64,000 nt of DNA. Origin: Ctena decussata. Its lineage: Eukaryota > Mollusca > Bivalvia > Lucinida > Lucinidae. Position numbers and translations under genes: made by a program. The notes under the pieces are model-generated. The model was not told the origin of the DNA. It was given only the letters and a program-made list of their open reading frames with translations, and made no database searches. Shown in pieces: positions 23,151 to 35,696 of this stretch (position 1 is the first letter of the stretch; each line of letters opens with the position of its first letter). Location of the stretch: assembly GCA_963989385.1 (NCBI GenBank), contig OZ022515.1:12122803-12186802 (forward strand), in the 5' to 3' direction.

Positions 23151-23371
23151 CTGGGCCCGGTTGTTCAAAGTTAACGACGTCGGTTAAAATTTCAAACGTT
23201 TATATATCAAACACGCCATTATATTTTTTTTGAAAAATTTGAGAAGCAAAAGCTTCTCACATTTTTCAACAAAAATATCAGTGTATTTGGTTACAAAGTC
23301 ATAAAACACTTAACGAGCTGACCTCTTAATGAGCAGGTTAGGCTAATGATGCTTTGAACAACTGGGCTCAG
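23151..23371. mobile_element. CTGGGCCCGG MITE, copy 3 (inverted)
   Basis: Ends ctgggcccggttgttcaaag and ctttgaacaactgggctcag. Orientation is opposite to copies 1-2, and one arm of the internal motif set is reduced. About 50 bp of 3' flank (gcaaggttaagattttgta) is shared with copy 4. Confidence 0.8.
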
Positions 23372-24389
23372 GTCTTTTGCAAGGTTAAGATTTTGTATGC
23401 TACACTCAGCACAAAATCCAAGGATGACAACCTACGTCATAGTGCTGACGTCATAATCGATTTATCAGCGGCCTTAATAAGGTAAATGTTTTGCATAATG
23501 AAGGCTTGGCAAACACTGAAACAACCAAATATCTAGTCGATTTGGTACCTAGATGTTTACGACTCAATATTACCAGAATTCACCATAAAATACTTGCTTA
23601 AAGTATCCATAGTCCTATTAGTGGTAAAATTAGTGGTAAAAACGTCTGAACTCAAATCATTGTAACAAGTGGTTCAACCTTCACGTTTGGTAATAAAATG
23701 TGGGTTGATATGCATATATTGAGTCATATAACAGGCAAAAAAGAACAGAAAACTGGTTTTTGAAAAGTAACAAATCGCTGCACAAATTAAAATTTGCTGT
23801 TCTGGTTTCCCGTCTAGCAATGCTATATAAACATATGCTGGATAGCGATTGGGACTCCATGCATGTACGTTGTATTTTTACCATTTTATTTTCCTTAATG
23901 AAATCGAAAGTAGGTCATTTTAGTTGCCAACTAAAATGACCCAAATAAGTTTTCAAATCCTTTTTATGTGAAACCCAAGGATGCTTTATTTGTTTAAAGC
24001 TGCCTAATCACGGTAATTTACACTGACGAAACTATTCCGAGAAGCTTGCAGCGATACCTCATGATTAAATTTTTCACGCTGATAGAGCAATGGGGCCTTT
24101 AATCTGAAAACACTTCACTACTGTGATCTGTATCGACTCTGCCTTTATGCATGTTTATCTCAGCTGTCCACATAAAAAATTGTAGTGTGGTGTTTTATAA
24201 TTTCTCACCCTTCGAAGAATCATGCCCTTTATATCTGGACCATATGTACATGTAGGCACCGCCTCACCGTTTTATCTTGTGTTAAAATCCTGTCTCTTAT
24301 ATGTTACAAAATAAAAACCTGTCAGAGTCACTTCAAAATGGCCGTCGAATGATTAATTCTCTCACGCGCTATGACGTAGGTTGTTACCC

Positions 24390-24598
24390 CTGGGCCCGGT
24401 TGTTCAAAACTAACGACGTCGGTTAAAATTTCAAACGTGTATGATTATATATCAAACACGCCATCATATTTTGTTGAAAAATGTGAGAAGCTTTTGCAAA
24501 AATATCAGTGTATTTGGCTATAAAGTCATAAAACACTTAACGAGTTGACCTCTAAACGAACACGTTAGGCTAAAGATGCTTTGAACAGCTGGGTCCAG
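24390..24598. mobile_element. CTGGGCCCGG MITE, copy 4
   Basis: Ends ctgggcccggttgttcaaaa and tttgaacagctgggtccagg, with a shared 3' flank with copy 3. The exon 8 acceptor follows about 80 bp later. Confidence 0.8.
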
Positions 24599-24679
24599 GC
24601 CCTTTGCAAGGTTAAGATTTTGTACGTTACCATGGTTACACTCAGCACAAAATCTGTTTTTTCCTTTTGTGTATTCCAG

Positions 24680-24745
24680 GCATGCCATCTAACGTATAAA
24701 CAATTCATTGGAGTGATTTATTCTACTGGCTGTCACAAGAAATCA
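24680..24745 (+). CDS. Exon 8: middle third of LU domain 2
   Basis: The acceptor is gtattccag and the donor is gtacgt; phase 0-0, 66 nt, 22 codons. The peptide is ACHLTYKQFIGVIYSTGC followed by HKKS, aligning with exon 5 by its first cysteine, central aromatics and the GC pair. The last 30 nt of the exon and its donor lie inside a 151-bp tandem duplication, so a second copy of the exon end and donor sits downstream at 24867. A pogo-like MITE starts 5 bp into the intron. Confidence 0.86.
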
Positions 24746-25017
24746 GTACGTATACTGTCAACTCCCGATATCTCAAACTACTGATATCTCAAAGTATCTT
24801 TTATATCAAAGAATGTATTTCCTATTTTTATTTACTTTTCAACTCCTGTTATCTCAACCTACTGATATTTATTCTACTGGTTGTCACAAGAAATCAGTAT
24901 GTATCCAGTCAACTCCCGATATCTCAAACTACTGATATCTCAAAGTATCTTTTATATCAAAGAATGTATTTCCTATTTTTATTTACTTTTCAACTTCTGT
25001 TATCTCAAACTACTGAT
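24716..25017. repeat. 151-bp tandem duplication spanning the end of exon 8
   Basis: 24716-24866 and 24867-25017 match closely at an offset of 151. The unit begins with the last ~30 nt of exon 8 (ttctactggctgtcacaaga), the donor (gtacgt, gtatgt in copy 2) and MITE sequence. Confidence 0.85.
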
Positions 25018-25112
25018 ATCTTTAAGTAAATTTTCCGGTTCCAGAAAATTTACTTTGAGATATCGGTAGTTTGGGCTGAGGTTCGACTTAGAGATATCGG
25101 GAGTTCACTGTA
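24751..25112. mobile_element. ACAGTCAACTC..GATATCTC MITE, enlarged by a duplication
   Basis: It starts tatactgtcaactcccgata five bases into intron 8 and ends gatatcgggagttcactgta. Related elements at 35218-35429 and 39133-39351 have the same terminal repeat, similar to pogo/Tigger-type MITEs. Confidence 0.8.
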
Positions 25113-25721
25113 TTTCACAAATTGAAATGATCTGGGCCCAGGTTCATAGCGTTCCTTAAACTTGGGGACGACCTTGACTTTAAGGTTGAAAAAAACAACA
25201 ACAACAAAAAAAAAAAAGAAAAAAAAAAATTAAAAAAAAAAAAAAAAAAAACAAGAATAAATAAAAGCCTACATAAACGTACAGCTTTGTGAGGTCATCG
25301 CGAAAACTGATTCTCAGCATGATTTGAACGTAAATTTTCTTAAATTAGAGTGAAATGTTTTGACCTTTAAGGTCCTCTAAGGGAGGTTGTCCTTTAGGTT
25401 AACTTAAAGAATGATTGTCAGCCTGGGTGGGCCCTGGCAAGGAGTGAGTGAGTGAGAGATCTCGGGTTTAAAGTCCCACCAACATACGTCATACAGAGAA
25501 GGGGCCTCGGTTTAAAATCTCATCCGAAAGATCGTAGAAACGGGGTATCGAACATGCGACCCCTTGGTTTGGAAGTCTTGCAGCTTATGCACTGTACTTC
25601 GGTGCTCCTCCCTGGCAATGAAAGTAAGAATTTTGAAGCAAGATTAAGGTCTTAAATCGATATTGGCAAATAGAGGCACGTCATCGTATACTACCGTTGC
25701 CTGATTTGCTAACCCTGTTCG

Positions 25722-25925
25722 AGCCGGGTAACTTCGGACAGTGGGTAAATTCGGACATTCCATTGCAAACATTGAAAATCCAGGTGAGACGGCTCATGAT
25801 GAGCCGTCTCATCAGGATTTCCACTGTTCGCCCAGTTAATTTTGTTTTAATTTCATACACATGAGATATAAAGGAAAAAATGTCACTGTCCGAATTTATC
25901 TGCTGTCCGAAATAACCTGACTTGG
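25722..25925. mobile_element. GGGTAACTTCGGACAG MITE
   Basis: The ends gccgggtaacttcgg / ccgaaataacctgacttggc and the hairpin core gagacggctcatgatgagcc make this a relative of 9106-9320. Confidence 0.75.
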
Positions 25926-28687
25926 CAACGTTTGCCTGTGCTTCGCTGGAGTTAATTGAAGTACATGTTGTCTGTGTCTCGCCAGTGTTGAACGAATCAA
26001 AATCTAAGGAGTTCCTGTAGGGCTAGAGAGCACGTTCAAAAGCAGGACAGTTTTGGCTACTCAAGTCTCATCAGTGACCCTTACATGATCTTATCATGAA
26101 AGCCAAAAACAACAACAACAACAACAAAACAAACAAAAATAAACAAACTTTGTAACGTCTTGATTTTAAGGTGGTGATTTGTGGTAAATACAAAAATCTG
26201 AATAAAACCATAAAAAATTAAGGTATCTCCCTGAAAGTTAGCAAACTTCTTATTTTTGTTGTTCTTTACAGTTTAGAATACAGAATATAGGATCATGCTG
26301 TTTAAAAAAGTGCTTTTATAGGGAAAATCAAAGGGTAATTTTGTGCGCAGAAATCAGGAAAATTAACTTCATGCTTGAAAACATATTTATCTCTGAAGGT
26401 ACATGTACTTTAATGCATTAAAAAGCGTCCTAGCAATTATTTTTTCCAGCTCTTTCTCAAATTGTAAGGTAGAGCAGATGAAAACAGTAGCTTTTTCTCT
26501 AATGCCTGACCATGTATATAGTGACTCTACACTGGATGCATTAATTAAATACAGGTAGGGCAGTTATACCTATATCACACTCACAGTATACACAAGAAAC
26601 ATCTTTAAAAAAGATAATTGTCGAAGATGAAATTCGTTTTTAAAGAACAACTTTTTAGTCATGTCAGGATGGATCCACCCCTCCCTGGGTATTATCAGTA
26701 CTTTTGTAAGGTAAATGCGTCTTGTTCAAGGACAAAACATGAATTCCCGAGTGAGGATTATCGTGATCAGCCTTGGTCGAGTTCGATTACAACTATTGTC
26801 TGGCGATAGTATGTCATGGAAGAAGCGGGTCAACTCGGCCTGCTTTCTGTAAGCCTGGGGTCTTCACGGCTCCTGGGTCAACTCGGCCGCCATTCAACTC
26901 GTCCAGGTCAAATCGGCCTGCTGTCATTTGCATCCTCGCACCATCCTACGAAGATGGGCTGCGCCAGGAATGAACGGAAACACAATAAACGAATAGAGTT
27001 TGTTGGGTTGTTGATTTAATAAAAAGTCCTTCAAAATGGTGGACAAAACATGAATTAATATAAAGGGCAACCCAATAATCCCTCAACGGATAACTGCAAC
27101 TGCAGCTAGACTATGGTAACGGGATGTTCCGGGCCTACAATAATACAATGGCACTGGGATAGCCGGACCAAGGTGCAGGGCAATTATATTTTAATTGTTT
27201 CCATAGTGCCGGAGTTTTAAGATTGGGTTCCTTTACCCTGTGAGATTTTCTGTAGTATAGGGTCGAAATAAGAGCAAGGTTGTTACCATCAGCTAATCAT
27301 CACAGGTCTCTGAAATGTAAAAATTCCGTTTCTGTAGGTGGGGGTTGCGGATACAAATGACTGGCGCATAGATATATAGCCATGCGACACCATGGCCAAA
27401 ACTGATGTTTTCCTTACTCATTTTCATACAACTTCGATATCCTAGTTTATTTGCCACCAGTAAGATTTAATGGCATGACTGAACTGCAAAAATACCGATA
27501 CCTCACCAGGAGCTAGCTGTAACCGGGGGAACACTTATTAAAAGTCTATTTCTTAGCTTTTTCTGCCTCATATTTTCATGATTTTCCCTGACTTCGTTTG
27601 GCCCAATTGCTAAGGGAGTGAATTCGTGAGTTTGTGAGTGAGTGAGCGTGTGTGCAATTGAGCGAATGAGTATCAAGATAAGCCTGCATCGAAATAATTT
27701 CTTATCTAGAAAATTTTATCGCCGATGCAATGAATTGGTTTCGAACTCAATGTCAGGTTAAAATCACTTTCACATGAAGGCCTATCGGAACCAGAATTTT
27801 ATGATGACTTAGTATACAAATTCAAAAAGATAAGGGGTATGTCTGATTTTTTGTTCAGCTTCGAAAAAGTTGTTTTTTGTTCTCATTGTATTTTGTTCAG
27901 TGCTAGCACTAACCATCAAAATCAGAAAGTCATATGACTTCCAAGGTTTGTCATTTGGAAGTCATGCTGAAGGATAGACTTGGTTTCTTCCAGAATGTCC
28001 ATATTTATATTGCTTTCTCCTTCATTAATGGGTGAAATACCATTATTACAACAAATTTAACTCATTATTTAAGTCAATATTCACTTTATAAATGGTAGGT
28101 TATGATAAAAATTGGAAGTCACTGACTTCCTGGCATTCAGTTTTAGAAGTCACAGACCCCCAGATTTCCACTTGTGGAAACACTGTTTGTTTCTTTGTAA
28201 TTTTAGTTAGAAATACATCAGTTGTTAAAGAAGACTGATTTCTGGCGCGGCAGATCGGAAGCGCGGTGCGGTTATGGCTTTCATACTAGACCTTTAAATA
28301 CACGATTGGAAAACTCGAATGCGCCTGATCTACGGCTGCTCAAACGGGTCATGAAATTTGCAAATACACTTTTCGTCATTCGTTATTATTGAATAAAACA
28401 CGTCTATCCGCAAACAATGGCGATTAAATTAAAAAGGAAACGAAGCCAAAATAAAGTTTATATTCATAAAAAGTAATTTTTAAACTGTTTCTTTTCACAA
28501 ATGGTAGATTGTGTTTATTATCCTCCATACAATAAAAACCCGGATGCAGGTCATGCATGCTCTGATATGTCTACGACAAATAATTCATTACTGTTACCAT
28601 GACACAGGTGTGCAAATGAAATTATTCAACCTTGAAAATAGACTCTACTGTGTTTTTATTGCAAATATTTGGACCCTGATTACACCA

Positions 28688-31600
28688 TTTTGGTACAAAG
28701 GTACCCTTACATATAGTCAAGAACAATAAGAGTTAGGAACTTAAAACTTTATACACATGATCAGTATGGAAAATAAGCAGACCCATATTTTTTTTATTTT
28801 TCCGCCGGTCATGTATTTCTAGAGTTATGCCCCTTTTTCGACTTAGCCTGTGGAAACTTGTGAACAAAATATCTCAAGAACCCCTGATGCTAGGATCATG
28901 AGGTTTTGCAGGATGAGAATGCCCAAGGTGTAAATGACCTGATTAACTTTTGAAACAAATTCGTGAAAATTTGACCAAGTTATGCCCCTTTTTCGACTTA
29001 GTGCATTGTAAGCCTATGGAACCTTGTGAACAAAATATCTCAAGAACCCCTGATGTTAGGAGCATGATTTTTTGCAGGAAGATACTGCCTGTGGTGTAGA
29101 TGACCTGATTAACTTTTGAAAAGAAATCATGAATTTTTGATTGAGTAACGCTCCTTTTTCGACTTAGTGCATTGTAAGCCTACGGAACCTTGTGAACAAA
29201 ATATCTCAAGAACACCTGACGCTAGGAGCATGATTTTATGCAGGAAGATACTGCCTGTGGCGTAGATGACCTGATTAACTTTTGAAAATGATTTGTAAAT
29301 TTTGGATTGGGTTATCCCCCTTTTTCAACTTAGTGCATTATTTGCCTATGGAAGCTTGTGACACCATCTGTCCAGCCTGATAATGTGTGGAAAATTTTTT
29401 GAAAAAAAAAAAAATTGCTAGGAAGCTCTCCCTAATGCTAAACAGAACCTTCAGACCTTATTACATTTTCAATAACTTTGGTTGTTTTTTAGATTTTTGC
29501 ACACAAAATTACCCTTTGAACTTTTCTTATATAAACCCTTTTTAATCTCAACAAGTCCTGTATTTTTATGCCCCCAATTTCGGAGAAATTGTGGGGGCAT
29601 ATTGGTTTGGGCCTGTCCGTCTGTCCGTCTGTCCTCTATCTATAACACAAGAACCGTAAGAGCTAGGAGCTTGAAACTTTATACACATGATCAGTATGAA
29701 AAATAAGCGTACACGTGTTTTTTTCTTTTTTCTGCGGGTCACATATTTCAAGAGTTATGCCCCTTTTTCGACTTAGCCTGTGGAAACTTGTGAACAAAAT
29801 ATCTCAAGAACCCCTGATGCTAGGTAGAGGATCATGAGGTTTTGCAGGATGAGAATGCCCAAGGTGTAGATGACCTGATTAACTTTTGAAACAAATTCGT
29901 AAATTTTTGACCGAGTTATGCCCCTTTTTCGACTTAGTGCATTGTAAGCCTATGGAACCTTGTGAACAAAATATCTCAAGAACCCCTGAAGCTAGGAGCA
30001 TGATTTTTGTAGGATGATACTGCCTGTGGTGTAGATGACCTGATTAACTTTTGAAAAAAAATCCGTGAATTTTTGATCGAGTTATTCCCCTTTTTCGACT
30101 TAGTGCATTGAGGCCTATGGTACAAAGGTACCCTTACGTATAGTCAAGTACAATAAGAGCTAGGAACTTGAAACTTTATACACATGATGAGTATGGAAAA
30201 TAAGCAGACCCGTATTTTTTTATTTTTCCGTTGGCAATGTATTTCCAGAGTTATGCCCCTTTTTCGACTTAGCCTGTGGAAACTTGTTAACAAAATATCT
30301 CAAGAACTCCTGATGCTAGGATCATGAGGCTTTGCAAGATGAGAATGCTCAAGGTGTAGATGACCTGATTAACTTTTGAAACAAATTCGTGAATTTTTGA
30401 CCGAGTTATGCCCCTTTTTCGACTTAGTGCATTGTAAGCCTATGGAACTTTGTGAACAAAATATCTCAAGAACCCCTGAAGCTAGGAGCATGATTATTTG
30501 CAGGAAGATACTGCCTGTGGTGTAGATGACCTGATTAACTTTTGAAAAAAATTCGTGAATTTTTGATCGAGTTATTCTCCTTTTTCGACTTAGTGCATTG
30601 AGGCCAATGGTACAAAGGTACCCTTACATATAGCCAAGAACAATAAGAGCTAGGAACTTGAAACTTTATACACATGATCAGTATGGAAAATAAGCAGACC
30701 CGTATGTTTTTATTTTTCCGCCAGTAATGTATTTCCAGAGTTATGCCCCTTTTTCGACTTAGCCTGTGGAACTTTGTGAACAAATTATCTCAAGAACCCC
30801 TGATGCTAGGATCATGAGGCTTTGCAAGATGCGAATGCCCAAGGTGTAAATGACCTGATTATCTTTTGAAACAAATTCGTGAATTTTTGACCGAGTTATG
30901 CCCCTTTTTCGACTTAGTGCATTGTAAGCCTATGGAACCTTGTGAACAAAATATCTCAAGAACCCCTGAAGCTAGGAGCATGATTATTTGCAGGAAGATA
31001 CTGCCTGTGGTGTAGATGACCTGATTAACTTTTGAAAAAAATTCGTGAATTTTTGATCGAGTTATTCCCCTTTTTTGACTAAGTGCATTGAAGCCTTTGG
31101 TACAAAGGTACCCTTACATATAGTCAAGAACAATAAGAGCTAGGAACTTGAAACTTTATACACATGATCAGTATGGAAAATAAGCAGACCCGTATGTTTT
31201 TATTTTTCCGCCGGCAATGTATTTCCAGAGTTATGCCTCTTTTTCGACTTAGCCTGTGGAACCTTGTGAACAAAATATCTCAAGAACCCTTGATGCTAGG
31301 ATCATGACGCTTTTCGAGATGAGAATGCCCAAGGTGTAAATGACCTGATTAACTTTTGAAACAAATTTGTGAATTTTTGACCGAGTTATGCCCCTTTTTC
31401 GACTTAGTGCATTGTAAGCCTATGGAACCTTGTGAACAAAATATCTCAAGAACCCCTTAAGCTAGGAGCATGATTATTTGCAGAAAGATACTGCCTGTGG
31501 TGTAGATGACCTGATTAACTTTTGGAAAAAATTCGTGAATTTTTTATCAAGTTATTACCCTTTTTCGACTAAGTGCATTGAAGGCTATGGTACAAAGGTA

Positions 31601-32512
31601 CCCTTACATATAGTCAAGAACAATAAGAGTTAGGAACTTAAAACTTTATACACATGATCAGTATGGAAAATAAGCAGACCCATATTTTTTTATTTTTCCG
31701 CCGGTCATGTATTTCTAGAGTTATGCCCCTTTTTCGACTTAGCCTGTGGAAACTTGTGAACAAAATATCTCAAGAACCCCTGATGCTAGGATCATGAGGT
31801 TTTGCAGGATGAGAATGCCCAAGGTGTAAATGACCTGATTAACTTTTGAAACAAATTCGTGAAAATTTGACCAAGTTATGCCCCTTTTTCGACTTAGTGC
31901 ATTGTAAGCCTATGGAACCTTGTGAACAAAATATCTCAAGAACCCCTGATGTTAGGAGCATGATTTTTTTGCAGGAAGATACTGCCTGTGGTGTAGATGA
32001 CCTGATTAACTTTTGAAAAGAAATCATGAATTTTTGATTGAGTTACGCTCCTTTTTCGACTTAGTGCATTGTAAGCCTACGGAACCTTGTGAACAAAATA
32101 TCTCAAGAACACCTGATGCTAGGAGCATGATTTTATGCAGGAAGATACTGCCTGTGGTGTAGATGACCTGATTAACTTTTGAAAATAATTTGTAAATTTT
32201 GGATTGAGTTATCCCTCTTTTTCAACTTAGTGCATTATTTGCCTATGGAAGCTTGTGAACAAAATATCTGGAGAACCCCTGATGCTAGGATCATGATTTT
32301 TGCAGGTTGATATTGCCCAAGGTGTAGATGACCTGATTAACTTTCGAAAACAATTCGTAAATTTTTGACTGAGTTAAGCCCCTTTTTCGACTTAGTGCAT
32401 TGTAAGCCTATGGTGCAAAGGTACAAGCATTATTGGATGAACCTTCTCTAGAGACAAGCATATGGTTGGGGGCATAGTGTTTCATAAACACATTTTCTAG
32501 TTGGATTCTAAA
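28688..32512. repeat. Tandem array, ~490-bp period (TATGCCCCC family)
   Basis: The marker aaactttatacacatgatca recurs at about 28744, 29671, 30171, 30661, 31151 and 31641, giving 490-bp steps in the central part. Each unit has three to four sub-units with ttatgcccctttttcgactt and caaaatatctcaagaacccc. A hairpin start tatgcccccaatttcggaga lies at 29568, and the array ends at ggttgggggcatagtgtttc. 28688-29352 is almost the same as 31585-32249 (offset 2897). Confidence 0.85.
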
Positions 32513-32765
32513 TTGTGAGAAACAACATAGGGAAGGCATCTGCTAATTTTTGGGAAGATCTGTTATATTTTCAGCATTTTATGCAGGTTTTTGACTTCCG
32601 CCTCAAATCAGTGATTATTACCACCTTAAGGTACTTCTAAATGTCAATGACTTTGCGGCTAAAACATGCGGCTGCTCTGTTTTTGTAGTTGTAGCAAGAA
32701 TAATATGCACTCTTGTTCTGAATTCCAAAAATAATCATAAGATATGCATATTATAGTTTATAATT

Positions 32766-33001
32766 GAGCCGCGACACGAGAAAACCAACAAAGTGGTTGT
32801 GCGCCCAGCGCAGACTCAGATCAGTCTGGCCATCCGCCAAGTCTAAGCAGACTCTTTGCTAAGCGCTTAAAGGATAGCTAAGGGTCTAAGCTACCTGCAT
32901 GCGGACAGCGAAGACTCTGATCAGACTGGGCGGATGCCCAGGCTGATTTGAGTCTGCGCTGGGCGCACAACCACATTGTTGGTTTTCCCGTGTCGCGGCT
33001 C
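32766..33001. mobile_element. GAGCCGCGACACG palindromic MITE
   Basis: Complete copy, gagccgcgacacgagaaaac to cgtgtcgcggctc, inserted in the left arm of the 32622-35167 element. Confidence 0.88.
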
Positions 33002-33339
33002 ATATTTTTGTTTGTTGAATGAAAAATGGAGCGGAGTTTGCCTTGTCTGTTGCTTGGTTATTTGGGGTCTAACTGATGGTTTTCTTTTGCGCCGGTATTT
33101 CAGTGGTGTTTGACTTCCCCGGGGTCTCCTGGTGTCGCGATACGTTATTTTCGTCGAGTCCTCATCTCTGATTCATCATAGGTCTTATACGTTATTTGTT
33201 TGTTTCCGATGATGAGTCATTGATGGGTGAGGAATCCCTCATGCGGACCAAACAGCTAACTAAATGTTTCGGACCACTGCAGAAGCAGAGGGCGAGGTTT
33301 GGATCCAGTTAAACATGTTTGAGCCCCCTCCCCCCACAG

Positions 33340-33640
33340 TTACCTTTTGCTGACCGTTCCAAGGCGGTACTTCAATTGTGGTTCCTTGATGTTACATTGT
33401 GCTATGTCCGCTTGTCTATGTTCTTTGACGGTTTTGGTCACCTGTTTTGCTACCCAAACTGCCTTTTGTTTTGTGTTGTAAGTTAAAATAATATAGATAA
33501 AAATAAATGATAATGCTGCATTTGATTAGGGTAGCTGAAAGACAACCTGTTTGTGAAAGAGCTGCTCATTCGGTTTACCGTGCGTGTCTTTCGTGTACTT
33601 GTGTCAATTTTTCTCTCTGTGTGTGCTTCTTTCCCTATTG
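33340..33640 (+). repeat. Dispersed repeat shared with 62845-63130
   Basis: Shared landmarks in the same order: ctgaccgttccaaggcggta, gtagctgaaa / atagctgagt, and gaaagagctgctcattcggt. Moderately diverged. Short frames inside do not resemble known proteins. Confidence 0.65.
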
Positions 33641-33752
33641 ATTTTGAGAGCGGGATGTGGAATTTGACTGTATTAATTCCTGATCATTGCCTATCTTTTC
33701 ACTTTTTTTTAAAAATTAGTCATATACTATATTGAACTTGACCAAATTTTGG

Positions 33753-34022
33753 GCCGGGCCGGGTAGCGCAAACGGTAGGGCACCTGACTCGTAAGTCAGA
33801 GGTCCTGGGTTCGAATCCCGGTCTGGCCACATACTTTCGTTTCTCCTTCCGCTGATTCAAGACGGGCAGTTGTCAGCTACTGGCGAAAGTATGTGCACTT
33901 AGTACTGGTTAACCACTTAGGAGGTCTAAGCCTGCCCAGGAATAGTGTGGTTAGGTTAACTGACCGTCCCGACATGACCTTAGTTGTTTACCGCGGACGT
34001 TAAGCATCAAATCAACCAATCA
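33753..34022 (+). mobile_element. tRNA-derived SINE, copy 3
   Basis: Full length, from gccgggccgggtagcgcaaa to tcaaccaatc. A perfect 12-bp target duplication, accaaattttgg, lies at 33741-33752 and 34023-34034. Confidence 0.92.
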
Positions 34023-34161
34023 ACCAAATTTTGGAAACGTAGAACTCCATTTTCCTTCATCAGAAATACAATTTTGTTGCATCAATATATAATATTTACA
34101 TTGTCCGTGAATTATTGAAAAGCCGTATTAGAACGCAGTGTAAGTCATACTTCAGTAACTA

Positions 34162-34435
34162 GCCGGGCCGCGTAGCGCAATCGGTAGGGCACCTGACTCA
34201 TAAGTCAGAGATCCTGGGTTCGAAACCCGGTCTGGCCGCATACTTTCGTTTCTCCTTCCGCTGATTCAAGAAGGGCAGTTGTCAGTTACTGGCGAAAGTA
34301 TGTGCACTTAGTACTGGTTAACCGCTTAGGAGGTCTAAGCCTGCCCAGGAATAGTTTGGTTAGGTTAACTGACCATCCCGACATGACCATAGCTGTTTCC
34401 CGTGGACGTTAAGCAACAAATCAATCAATAAAAAA
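34162..34435 (+). mobile_element. tRNA-derived SINE, copy 4
   Basis: Full length, from gccgggccgcgtagcgcaat to a tcaatcaataaaaaa tail. A perfect 13-bp target duplication, acttcagtaacta, lies at 34149-34161 and 34436-34448. Confidence 0.92.
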
Positions 34436-35217
34436 ACTTCAGTAACTAACGTTACATCGGTTCACGCAACGTTAAGTGACGTCAAAATTAACCATGGTTA
34501 TCCAAAATGATTGGACGTAGGCGACGTTATGACGTCGTTGTAATGTCGTTGACGCTGTTCCGCTTTTGTAGTTTTCTGCTTCAGCTGTAGCCCGTAACGC
34601 AAATTTGTGGTCAAATAATATAATAAAAAAGAATGTAAATATAAGCAATGAACTTAATTTTCTGGTGTTCATTAAAAATTAGTTTTCATGGTTTAGATAA
34701 CTCCACCCGATTTGTTTATGAAACACACAGTGACAGGTGTACATGTTATATCTACCTAGTGTGTAAACTTGCCTCATGTATATATACTTGCCAATGTTGT
34801 ATAAACAAGTTGGGTGGGGTTCTTTAAACCATGAAAATTAGTTTTCAATGCCCTTTTGTTGAAAAATACATTTTGGCTGCATTAGTGCATGTATACTATA
34901 TATTGGTGCAATAAAATTATATTACTGATGAAGGAAAATGGAGTTCTTTTTTTTCCAAAATTTGGCCAAGTTCAAAGTAGTATTTGACTAGATTAATAAA
35001 AATTTATTTTTCATTTAACAACAAAAATATAAACTATAATATGCATACCTTATGGTTATGTCTGTAATTCAGAACAAGAGTGCATACTATTCTGTTACAC
35101 CTCAAAATACAAAGCTGTCGCATATTTTAGCCACCAAATCATATTGACAGTTTGAGGTACCTTAATAAGACAGCAACAACAAACTAAATGTATGATATTT
35201 CTCGGTGCTTGCCGATA

Positions 35218-35429
35218 ATGTCAACTCTCGATATCTCAAAGCTAAAACTCACCTCAAACTACTGATATCTCAAAGTAAAATTTTTGGTCCCAGAAAATTT
35301 ACTTTAAGATATCGGTAGTTTGAGATAACAGGATTTAAAAAGTAAATAAAAGTGGGAAATTACCCCAATCTATTTTCGTTGATGCAAGAGTGTACTTCAG
35401 TGGTCGAGATTTCGAGAGTTGACTGTATT
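35218..35429. mobile_element. ACTCTCGATATCTC MITE
   Basis: Starts gtcaactctcgatatctcaa, ends tcgagagttgactgta, with the inner mirrored pair ccagaaaatttactt. About 270 bp before exon 9. Confidence 0.75.
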
Positions 35430-35696
35430 TGTCAGTTTATTGGTACTTTTAGTAGACGTTTACTACACATCACTTGCATAATGATTAATCATAGCGGAAT
35501 ATATGTCCCTCTGAGTCAAATGTAAATAATGTTTATTTGTATCTCTAAATATAGCCAAATACTTTTATAATTATGTCCTTTTTACTATAAAGGTAAGTTC
35601 ACATAAATAATAGCAAAAACTGACCACAGTCAGTGGCATGAAACCTTAATTTTTTTGTAGAACGAATAATATTTATATAACTTACGTATATTATAG

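Larger units (their letters stand above)
32622..35167. mobile_element. TIR element interrupted by three insertions
   Basis: The left arm, when rejoined across insertions, mirrors the right arm: ccttaaggtacttctaaatg / tttgaggtacctta at the outside, then ctcttgttctgaatt, then ctccattttccttcatcag. The insertions are a GAGCC MITE (32766-33001), a ~650-bp dispersed repeat (about 33040-33700) and a SINE (33753-34022). A second SINE sits in the interior. The right part 34690-34900 is itself a palindrome related to 40960-41160. Confidence 0.7.
24746..35696. other. Intron 8 (about 11 kb)
   Basis: Besides the elements listed separately it holds an A-rich run (25193-25255), three gtcaactcgg / gtcaaatcgg repeats near 26827-26920, and about 2.6 kb (26.0-28.6 kb) in which I see no gene, exon or clear repeat. 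Confidence 0.8.
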
